A stretch of DNA of 8,468 bases from NCBI GenBank assembly GCA_002350465.1, contig DEEW01000070.1:1-8468 (forward strand). The letters run 5' to 3'. The position numbers and the translations under genes are program-made. The notes below the pieces were generated by a model. The model saw only the letters and a list, made by a program, of their open reading frames with translations. It did no database searches and was not told where the DNA came from. The DNA comes from Lachnospiraceae bacterium UBA2868. Its GTDB lineage: Bacteria; Bacillota_A; Clostridia; Lachnospirales; Lachnospiraceae. Of this stretch, positions 1 through 6,648 are shown piece after piece. Numbering within the stretch: position 1 is the stretch's first letter; every line of letters starts with the position of its first letter.

Positions 1-223
1 AGTTTGCAAGTCCCTGTGTTGCCCGTCTTACCGTATATATGTTCATTCTGTTTGTTCCGGCACCGATGATGCCGCGAAGTCCGCCCGTACCGAATTCAAG
101 ATCTTTGTAAAATCTTTCCTTGATCTCATCATCGTTTCCCTCAATGGCCTTAAGCTCGGCCTTGGTGGCATCATCAAAATACTCGTCCTCACACCAGTAC
201 CGGTACTGTTCCATATAACTCAT
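1..223 (-). CDS. pgcA: Phosphoglucomutase/phosphomannomutase (phospho-sugar mutase), N-terminal 74 residues, cut by window edge
   Basis: Cytoplasmic alpha-D-phosphohexomutase that interconverts hexose 6-phosphate and hexose 1-phosphate, feeding nucleotide-sugar synthesis. The visible 74 residues start MSYMEQYRYW and contain the block FGTGGLRGIIGAG (about residues 44-56) followed by NRMNIYTVRRATQGLAN (58-74). This is the conserved N-terminal substrate-phosphate region of the Gram-positive PgcA-type mutases. The catalytic phosphoserine loop, metal-binding loop and C-terminal domain lie beyond the left edge, so activity and sugar preference cannot be judged. The start at 223 is supported by a perfect AGGAGG seven bases upstream; a second in-frame ATG at 214 is possible but further from that site. 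The gene follows the glycosyltransferase by 37 nt on the same strand, which fits a precursor-supply role for the polysaccharide locus, though such mutases also serve central metabolism. The family call is firm. The symbol is by analogy with the Bacillus gene. Confidence 0.9.
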   Translation of the reverse strand, partial: MSYMEQYRYWCEDEYFDDATKAELKAIEGNDDEIKERFYKDLEFGTGGLRGIIGAGTNRMNIYTVRRATQGLAN

Positions 224-230
224 ATCATAT

Positions 231-236
231 CCTCCT
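231..236 (-). promoter_or_regulatory. Strong Shine-Dalgarno site of the phospho-sugar mutase
   Basis: Read on the minus strand this is AGGAGG, a perfect match to the core anti-16S sequence, seven bases before the ATG at 223. It fixes the start of the mutase. It is the strongest ribosome binding site in the window; the other genes rely on weaker sites or close coupling, so the mutase may be translated more strongly and more independently than the genes upstream. Confidence 0.85.
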
Positions 237-260
237 GTCTTGTATTATATCTTCTGGTTT

Positions 261-2267
261 TTAGCCTACCATGCTCTTTGGGTTTCCCGCCAGAACAAAA
301 TTGGAATAATCCAGCGAAAAATTCGGATTAAAGTACGGATCTCCCTTATCAAGTTCCGCCCTCCACTTTTCTTTGAACAGATCACATTCTCTGTTGTATC
401 TTTCCGCATTCTGCCTGCTTGCCTCTTCGGTAACATCTGTCCCTCTTGATACGGACTCGTAATGGAACAGTTCCGCAAAGGGCGTAAATACATTAAGCAA
501 TCCTTTTTTTCTCAGCTTCAGGCAAAAATCAACGTCATTAAGCGCAACGGCAAGATCCTCCGACAGTCCTCCCACCTCATCAAACAGTTTCTTTTTAACC
601 ATAAGACATGCTCCGGTAACAGCGGATACATTTTGAGCATAGCAAAGCCTGCCCATATATCCGAGGTTCTCTTTCGCCATTTTGTAGTGGGAATGGCCTG
701 CGGTTCTGTGTGCCCCCATTCCGAGAACAATACCCGCGTGCTGTATCGTGTAATCGGGATAATAAAGCATGCATCCCACTGCCCCCACATCATCTCTCTG
801 GGCGTACATAAGGAGCTCCTCGATCCAGTTTCTCGTAATGACTTCCGTATCGTTGTTAAGGAGTATAATATACTCTCCCTCCGCAAAAGATGCTCCGAAA
901 TTATTCACCGCCGAATAGTTAAATTCGCCTTCATATGAGACAACCTTGATCCTCGGATGCATTTTGAGGGTTTCGTAATATTCTTTTATCTCATCTGTTA
1001 CAGAGTTGTTTTCGATTACTATGATCTCGTAATTATCATAGGATGTTCTGTCCGTAATTGACTCTATGCAGCGTCTGAGATCCTCTGTATGATCCTTGTT
1101 CGGTATAAGTATGGAAACGAGGGGATGGCCCGTAAGCGCATATCTTATCCTGAAAATAGTTTCAAAAGCTCTGGAGCTTTCGATCTTAAAACCGGAAAAT
1201 CCGCAAGCCGTAAGATGCGCGGCAACAGCTCCCTTAGCCGCATCTATCGCATAACTTTTTGCATTTATGTCGGATGCGACGCTTCCGGCATGAGAGCGCC
1301 AGTAGTAGAGTATCTTCGGCACATGGACTATATTTGTTGCGGCCTTTGTAAGTCTCAGTATCATATCGTGATCCTGGCTTCCGTCAAATTCGGTCCTGAA
1401 TGTTCCGCATTTATCAACCAGTTCCTTGGAAAAAACAGAGAAATGACATATATAGTTATTTGCTCTCAGATTATCGGGAGCAAAATCAGGCTTGAAATGA
1501 AGTGTGATCATATGATCGATGGACTTGCCCGAAAATGTAGTCTCATCGCAGTATATGTAGTCGGCACCCTTGTCGCATATGACTTTCATATACTCGTACA
1601 GCGCAGTCGGATGAAGGATATCATCATGATCAAACAGACCGATATAATCTCCCTTTGCCATTTCAAAGCACTTGTTCGTATTACCTGAAATCCCCAGATT
1701 CTCGGTCAGTCTTTCATATCTGATCCGGTCATCGCCGTACCCTTTTACTATCTGCTCAACATATGCATGATCGGCGTCCGAACCGTCGGCAAGGCATAAT
1801 TCCCAATTTTCATATGTCTGCGAAACAACCGAATCGATCATCTCCCGCAAAAATACTTCGGGAGTGTTATAAAGCGGTACAAGAATTGAAAACAGAATAT
1901 TCTTAGGAAAAACAGTTTCCTTCTGAGCCTTGATCTCCTCGGGAGTCGGCATGGAAAGAGTACCGTAACTCCTGTATGCTTTTCTTTCTATGATCTTGCT
2001 TATTATCTTCTTCTTAAGATTTGAAATACTTCCGTATCTTTTGATCCTGATAAACAGATTCTTTGTATGACTCCATGCAAGCCTTGCCGGATAAACCATT
2101 TTCCAGATCATTGAGTTGCGCAACTTATCCATTTTGTATGTAAGGTCTGCTGCTTTAGCTTCCGCATCTACAAGCTTTTCCGTAAGATCCGCGCATTTCT
2201 GGCGCTCCTTCTCATACAGATCCTTGTAGTATTCACTCGTCTTTAACAATTCCTCTTCGCGGTTCAT
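261..2267 (-). CDS. Tandem-domain GT2 glycosyltransferase with N-terminal coiled coil
   Basis: Predicted 668-residue cytoplasmic polysaccharide glycosyltransferase with two GT-A (GT2) catalytic domains. Residues about 4-54 are a heptad-rich charged helix, probably a coiled coil, followed by the NSMIWKMVYPAR block often seen at this place in such enzymes. Domain 1 (about 126-365) opens FSILVPLYNTPEVFLREMI, has the DXD-type motif as LFDHDD (211-216) and the acceptor-side motif QDHDMILRL (298-306). Domain 2 (about 383-640) opens PLVSILIPNKDH, has the DXD-equivalent LLNNDTE (469-475) and NDVDFCLKL (577-585). Both domains look catalytically complete, so the protein could add two successive sugars. 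There is no signal peptide or clear membrane span. ATG 2267 is preferred over an in-frame GTG at 2276 because a GGTGAT site sits just upstream of the ATG. The start overlaps the preceding gene by 35 nt. Sugar donor and acceptor cannot be read from sequence. Function class is firm, specificity unknown. Confidence 0.92.
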   Translation of the reverse strand: MNREEELLKTSEYYKDLYEKERQKCADLTEKLVDAEAKAADLTYKMDKLRNSMIWKMVYPARLAWSHTKNLFIRIKRYGSISNLKKKIISKIIERKAYRSYGTLSMPTPEEIKAQKETVFPKNILFSILVPLYNTPEVFLREMIDSVVSQTYENWELCLADGSDADHAYVEQIVKGYGDDRIRYERLTENLGISGNTNKCFEMAKGDYIGLFDHDDILHPTALYEYMKVICDKGADYIYCDETTFSGKSIDHMITLHFKPDFAPDNLRANNYICHFSVFSKELVDKCGTFRTEFDGSQDHDMILRLTKAATNIVHVPKILYYWRSHAGSVASDINAKSYAIDAAKGAVAAHLTACGFSGFKIESSRAFETIFRIRYALTGHPLVSILIPNKDHTEDLRRCIESITDRTSYDNYEIIVIENNSVTDEIKEYYETLKMHPRIKVVSYEGEFNYSAVNNFGASFAEGEYIILLNNDTEVITRNWIEELLMYAQRDDVGAVGCMLYYPDYTIQHAGIVLGMGAHRTAGHSHYKMAKENLGYMGRLCYAQNVSAVTGACLMVKKKLFDEVGGLSEDLAVALNDVDFCLKLRKKGLLNVFTPFAELFHYESVSRGTDVTEEASRQNAERYNRECDLFKEKWRAELDKGDPYFNPNFSLDYSNFVLAGNPKSMVG

Positions 2268-4287
2268 ATATATCACCCAGAGCCAGCCTGCTGCTCTTTA
2301 ATCCTGTTATCTTCCGGAGCAATACGCCGATACGGTAGCGGCGGTGAGGATCGATGGCGTCAAAGGGGATCCTGCATACAAAGCCCGCCAGATCAACATT
2401 TCTGGCATCGGGAAAAACTTCCCGTATATCACTCCTGTATTTTGAACTTGTCGTCACTATAATGCACTCTTTAAGCTCTTCATCGTATTCATCAAGCGGA
2501 ATGAGCACCACATATTTTCTGACAAGGGCATTGTCCCATGATTGATACAGCCCCCACCCCTCCAGGACATATGCGTCCTTTACATCGGATGAGATCGCTC
2601 TTTCGATCGTGCACAGATCCACGGACATCATTGCTTTGTCGCTCACTCTTCCGGGAATCTTGGTCAGCTCTTTTGTCTTGTTGCGCTTGTCGGTAATCTG
2701 ATACTCGGGAACAACTCCGCATTTTATCTCGATCGTATCGACATCCAGCTTATATCCGTAAAACGGATCAGGGTTCTTGACCATCCACGGATGAAGCGAG
2801 TACAGCATCCTGCGCTCTTCGCGCAGTCTCTCTGTCTTCTCGTCACTTAACGAATCCGCTCCCCTTGCAAGCGACTCATGATGAGTCATTACACACTCAT
2901 TGTTCACTACGTTGTAATAACCTGCTTCAAGAAGCTTAACACACAGATCGACGTCATTATAGCCGACCTTTATTTTATCACAAAAACCGCCTACTTGATA
3001 GTATTTTTCCCTGCCCACCATAAGGCACGCGCCTGTCACCGCCAGTACGTTCCATGCGAACCTGTTTCTGCAGTAATAATGCACCTGTGAGTCGGGAAGC
3101 CCTGCAAGCTTATGTGTCGGTCCCCGGTTAATATTCATCACTCCGATATGCTGTATCGAAACATCATCCGGATAGAGCAGTTTGGCTCCAACAGCGCCTA
3201 CATAACTTCTCGCCGCAAAAACCAGCAGTTTTCCCAAAAAGCCGTCCGTTATCGCATCCACATCGTCATTCATAAACAGCAAAAATCTTCCTCTGGCGGA
3301 TGCGGCCCCCTTATTACACATAGCGGAGTAATTAAACTCCTGGGGCTCGTATAGGTAGGTTCCTCTTCCTCCCGGAAGCTGTGTAACGTACTTATCGATA
3401 ATATCCCGGTTTTCTTCGCTGCTTCCGTTATCGACAACTATTATTTCATAGGGTATTTTCCCGGCATTTATCCTTATATTCCTTATGCATTCCTTGAGAA
3501 TGCGGGGCTGGTCCTTCGACGGGATTATTATGGACACAAGCGGAGCATCTTTTTGCGGCTGGGGTATTACGTTTATCCCCCGCCTCTTTTCCGCCGCCTC
3601 TTTGCAAAGGATATACCCGGGCTTTGTATAACGTTCATAGAGAGCTGCGTATATCTGCTCATCGGTTATCCCGTATACATCCTGAGATATTTCGGACAGA
3701 TCTCTGTGATACAGTATCCGCGGAACATGAACCACACTTTGCGCTCTCTCAAGTGCACGCAGCAAAAAATCACGGCATCTGACATTATCTCCGATCTCCG
3801 GAGAAGGTTTCATGGCCGGGACAAGTCTGGCAAATTTGGTCTTGATGGCAAAGCATGTCTCAATATAGGGAAATGATACGACCGTATCAGGTGAATAGTC
3901 CGGTTTTCTCCACGGTGTACGAAGTGTACGTATCCGTACATTAACATCGCTCAGATCAGCACCGGTGTCTGTTGTAAAGTCTTCATCGGGATATACGATA
4001 TCCGCACCCATTCCCTGCAAGGTCAGGCTGCGGACCATATCGGGCTCGCATACACCTCTTCTGTCCACAAAAATAACGTATTCTTCATTGATGCCTTCGA
4101 AATTAAGTATATTGGCATTATCATCAGGAAACAGTATTATCCTGCCGGAGGGTGCGGGATCCAAATTCTCTTTTTGATCCGCAGCGTCTCCCTCGCTCAT
4201 ATATGCCAGTTCATATGCATAAGGCATTGTCTGCTTGAAGCATTCTTCTTTATATGCAAGCAGTTGGTTATCTTTTGCAGCACTCAT
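2233..4287 (-). CDS. GT2 glycosyltransferase with one intact and one degenerate GT-A domain plus C-terminal beta-rich module
   Basis: Predicted 684-residue cytoplasmic glycosyltransferase. The intact GT2 domain spans about 248-510: it opens PLVSIIIPSKDQ, has the DXD-equivalent FMNDDVD (338-344), VTGACLMVG (417-425) and NDVDLCVKL (444-452), and closes near DPFYGYKL. The first 230 residues look like a shortened GT-A domain: VIFVDRRG (71-78) falls where the double-GT2 neighbour has YIGLFDHDD, and KPDYSP, CRDFLLRALE and VVHVPRILYH match its later landmarks, but the nucleotide-binding start and the DXD acids are missing. Residues about 553-675 form a separate beta-rich module with a GW motif (577-578), RSDIREVF and AGFVCRI, a pattern I associate with C-terminal modules of other Firmicutes polysaccharide enzymes; its role is unknown. 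The gene starts 10 nt after the methyltransferase gene with no good Shine-Dalgarno, suggesting translational coupling, and overlaps the next gene by 35 nt. Probably adds one sugar type; donor unknown. Confidence 0.9.
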   Translation of the reverse strand: MSAAKDNQLLAYKEECFKQTMPYAYELAYMSEGDAADQKENLDPAPSGRIILFPDDNANILNFEGINEEYVIFVDRRGVCEPDMVRSLTLQGMGADIVYPDEDFTTDTGADLSDVNVRIRTLRTPWRKPDYSPDTVVSFPYIETCFAIKTKFARLVPAMKPSPEIGDNVRCRDFLLRALERAQSVVHVPRILYHRDLSEISQDVYGITDEQIYAALYERYTKPGYILCKEAAEKRRGINVIPQPQKDAPLVSIIIPSKDQPRILKECIRNIRINAGKIPYEIIVVDNGSSEENRDIIDKYVTQLPGGRGTYLYEPQEFNYSAMCNKGAASARGRFLLFMNDDVDAITDGFLGKLLVFAARSYVGAVGAKLLYPDDVSIQHIGVMNINRGPTHKLAGLPDSQVHYYCRNRFAWNVLAVTGACLMVGREKYYQVGGFCDKIKVGYNDVDLCVKLLEAGYYNVVNNECVMTHHESLARGADSLSDEKTERLREERRMLYSLHPWMVKNPDPFYGYKLDVDTIEIKCGVVPEYQITDKRNKTKELTKIPGRVSDKAMMSVDLCTIERAISSDVKDAYVLEGWGLYQSWDNALVRKYVVLIPLDEYDEELKECIIVTTSSKYRSDIREVFPDARNVDLAGFVCRIPFDAIDPHRRYRIGVLLRKITGLKSSRLALGDIYEPRRGIVKDE
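2272..2277 (-). promoter_or_regulatory. Ribosome binding site inside the upstream gene that decides the double-GT2 start
   Basis: On the minus strand this reads GGTGAT, matching the 3' part of the extended Shine-Dalgarno consensus AGGAGGTGATC, four bases before the ATG at 2267. It lies within the coding sequence of the preceding glycosyltransferase, whose stop is at 2233. The alternative GTG at 2276 lies inside this site and has no comparable site of its own, so ATG 2267 is the better start. Translation is probably coupled to the upstream gene. Confidence 0.6.
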
Positions 4288-4297
4288 AACTTACAGA

Positions 4298-6631
4298 TCA
4301 TTCTGATTTTACCGGCTCAGCCCTTACAAAGCCTTCAGGCAGCGTATCTTCTTTGATGATCCCTGCCTTTCTCTTAAGGCGATAGGTAAACTCCTGTTTT
4401 TCCTCCAGCTTTCTTTGTGCCTCTTTCTTCAGTATACCAAGGATATCCTCATAGAACGGATCCTCTATCATGGAAATCCGGTATTTAACCTCAAGGGCTT
4501 TGGCATTTTGCGGAATTCCCTCGATTATTATCTGCGCATCGTTTGTATCGTAGATGAATGTGTTTTCGGAAACTTTATAACCGTTTACAATTATCTGTGC
4601 CACATCCTGTTTAAAACCATCGTTAAGGGAATACCGCAGTTTATCAATATGGAGCAGACATGGATATTCCGTAGGATCGATCCTGAGGGAATTAATATAC
4701 CTCTCGAAGGGTATCAGCATAGAAACACTTCCGTTATCGACGTCTCCTATCACGCTGATCTGATTATCCGGCGAAAAACTATTGCCTCTGGAAAAATAGA
4801 TCTTCGGCGTATCGAGATTCCGAAGGTAAGAACCGATCTTAACAATATTGTCAATCCTTATTGTAGTTGTCGGCATCAAAACCTGCATCACCTCAAGAGA
4901 TGCAGAGCCTCCTATGATATATACCTGGAAAGAATGTTCCATTTCACTAAACAGCATTCTTTCCCCTATATCGATGCCGCACAGGCTGTAAACATCCATT
5001 CCTTTTCTTGACAGATACATGGCAAACCCGTCATCGGTGCGGTTTCTGAAATGATAATAAAGAGCCCTGTATATCACGAACTGTATCGGGATCGCAAAAT
5101 CCCACACCCACTCATAATCAAGGACTGTCCAATTCCCTTTTTCCATTTGATCTTCATCAAGGACAATATTGGAAAAGATCATATCGAAATTACAGGGGTT
5201 AATAGCTGTATACCTTTTCTTGAACTCTCTTTTTCCGAACACCTCAACGAATCCCACAGAGCGCTTGAATTCAACCACATCGGTTAATGAATTAAGTTTT
5301 CTGCAATATTCCAGAATAACCGATTCCATCTGGGGGTACTTTCCGGCGGATTCGAGCTCATTCAGATAGTCCTCAAGGGTAATCCCGGACATATACTCAA
5401 ACCTTACGATATCTTTTGCCTTAGATGCGACCCCCGCCAGTGCCGTACCTCTTTCCCTGCCCTTCTGAAGGCTGCATTTTACAGGCACGAAGCCGGTATT
5501 GCCGTACTGCTCCAGCAGACGGTCATAATTAGTACTGAGTCTGTCGATATGCGGGTTTGCGTGAGTGGACAGTGCCAACTTAAATACCCGTTTTTCCCCT
5601 TCCGCATCCGTGTCTATAACCGTGCAGACCCTGAATGCCTCCATACGCTCGTTGCCGTACTTGGCATAAACAGGAAGGCTCATCCGGCTCTGCCAGCCCT
5701 CCTGCGGTGACGCCAGAACAATAAAGGAGTTGGCATAATCAGCGAAACACCCCTCTTCAATCATGGCATCAAAAGCCTTGGTTTCATCGAACAGAACAAG
5801 CCTGTCATCATCAAAATTGCGGATATTTGTATTTAGATCCCCCGGACCCGGGAGTCTGTCATCGGAATAGATCGTATGAGGAAGCTTATAATCGGGGTAG
5901 GGATAATAAAACCTTGAATCCTTGTAGCCCGTATCCTCAAGAAGCCGCATAAGGCTTGACTTTGAAAAGGTTTTTACCGGAGAATCTATCGGATATCCTT
6001 CTATTCCCCCGAAAAAGGTTCCCAGATGATCTTCCTTGCAGCCCGCAAAATACTTCATTCCCAACCGGTTTTCAATAGCTATTACTATCTTTCCTCCGGG
6101 CGCCAGATGCTCTTTGAGGATTTCCAGAAATGCATTATATGGTTTGTCGGCTTTGATATAGGAGGCTGCATATTCAAGTACTCCTATGAGTGTAATATAG
6201 TCGTACTTTTCGGTAAGCCCCTTCTCGACATCTTCAAAATTGCCGACCATTATGTTTACATTATCATACTCTTTGTTTCTGTATGCATTGATCAGGCTTC
6301 GTTTTTTTGAAAGTTCAACGCAGGTTACGCTTTTTGCCAGCCTTGCAAGAACGCCCGTAACGGCTCCGCATCCGCTTCCGATCTCAAGAACCTTGTCGGA
6401 TCTCTTTATGGGGATCCATCCCACCACATTTTCCCTTATGTATGACAGATGATACATAACGGACCATGATCTTGATTCCTGTATATAATGCTCATAGTCA
6501 AGGGAGGTATGATTTTTGACATAATCAAGTAACCTGTCCTCCGCAGCTCCCTCGCTGTACAGATCTTCTCCCGTATAATATGTGTAATCAACGACCACGC
6601 TTCCTATTTGGTCATAATTGGTGTAAGGCAT
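4298..6631 (-). CDS. Multidomain SAM methyltransferase with kinase-like domain; candidate WbdD-like polysaccharide chain terminator
   Basis: Predicted 777-residue cytoplasmic protein. Residues about 50-310 form a class I SAM methyltransferase: motif I VLEIGSGCG (81-89), post-I VTCVELS (102-108), motif II YDYITLIGVLEY (143-154), LAPGGK (176-181), then the block AIENRLGMKYFAG (185-197). Residues about 320-530 resemble a protein-kinase/APH fold: a strand lysine in RVFKLAL (K351), YMSGITLEDYL as a hinge-like segment (413-423), FDMIFSNIVL with D483 and N488 spaced as in the D-x4-N catalytic loop, and LDYEW (504-508) in place of DFG/DFE. Residues about 563-725 are beta-rich and unassigned, and 729-756 is a short charged helix, probably coiled coil. 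By analogy with E. coli WbdD, which phosphorylates and methylates the chain end, it may cap the exported glycan; internal glycan methylation is the main alternative. ATG 6631 with GGGGAAG upstream is preferred over an in-frame TTG at 6652 that would overlap wzt. The methyltransferase call is firm; the kinase-like and capping roles are inference. Confidence 0.88.
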   Translation of the reverse strand: MPYTNYDQIGSVVVDYTYYTGEDLYSEGAAEDRLLDYVKNHTSLDYEHYIQESRSWSVMYHLSYIRENVVGWIPIKRSDKVLEIGSGCGAVTGVLARLAKSVTCVELSKKRSLINAYRNKEYDNVNIMVGNFEDVEKGLTEKYDYITLIGVLEYAASYIKADKPYNAFLEILKEHLAPGGKIVIAIENRLGMKYFAGCKEDHLGTFFGGIEGYPIDSPVKTFSKSSLMRLLEDTGYKDSRFYYPYPDYKLPHTIYSDDRLPGPGDLNTNIRNFDDDRLVLFDETKAFDAMIEEGCFADYANSFIVLASPQEGWQSRMSLPVYAKYGNERMEAFRVCTVIDTDAEGEKRVFKLALSTHANPHIDRLSTNYDRLLEQYGNTGFVPVKCSLQKGRERGTALAGVASKAKDIVRFEYMSGITLEDYLNELESAGKYPQMESVILEYCRKLNSLTDVVEFKRSVGFVEVFGKREFKKRYTAINPCNFDMIFSNIVLDEDQMEKGNWTVLDYEWVWDFAIPIQFVIYRALYYHFRNRTDDGFAMYLSRKGMDVYSLCGIDIGERMLFSEMEHSFQVYIIGGSASLEVMQVLMPTTTIRIDNIVKIGSYLRNLDTPKIYFSRGNSFSPDNQISVIGDVDNGSVSMLIPFERYINSLRIDPTEYPCLLHIDKLRYSLNDGFKQDVAQIIVNGYKVSENTFIYDTNDAQIIIEGIPQNAKALEVKYRISMIEDPFYEDILGILKKEAQRKLEEKQEFTYRLKRKAGIIKEDTLPEGFVRAEPVKSE

Positions 6632-6635
6632 AATT

Positions 6636-6642
6636 CTTCCCC
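6636..6642 (-). promoter_or_regulatory. Ribosome binding site choosing the methyltransferase start
   Basis: The minus strand reads GGGGAAG here, a purine-rich Shine-Dalgarno-like site four bases before the ATG at 6631 (six bases counted from its GGGGA core). It supports that ATG over the longer in-frame TTG start at 6652, which would add seven residues and overlap the end of the ATPase gene. Confidence 0.55.
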
Positions 6643-6648
6643 GGTATT

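Noticed and set aside
244..249. Perfect TATAAT on the minus strand 20 nt upstream of the mutase start, a possible separate promoter
   Set aside because: At 16-19 nt spacing no sequence resembles TTGACA, and there is no TG extension before the hexamer. A lone -10 match is weak evidence in AT-rich intergenic DNA, so it is not called, though an independent mutase promoter is not excluded.
224..260. Possible transcription terminator between the double-GT2 gene and the mutase
   Set aside because: The 37-nt gap holds no GC-rich inverted repeat followed by a T run, so read-through into the mutase is more likely.
1089..1688. Plus-strand open frame of 199 codons
   Set aside because: It lies wholly antisense to the double-GT2 gene, and its protein is rich in Cys, Ile and Arg with no recognisable motif. 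It reads as a shadow frame.
4415..5011. Plus-strand open frame of 198 codons
   Set aside because: Antisense to the C-terminal half of the methyltransferase gene, with low-complexity composition and no family resemblance.
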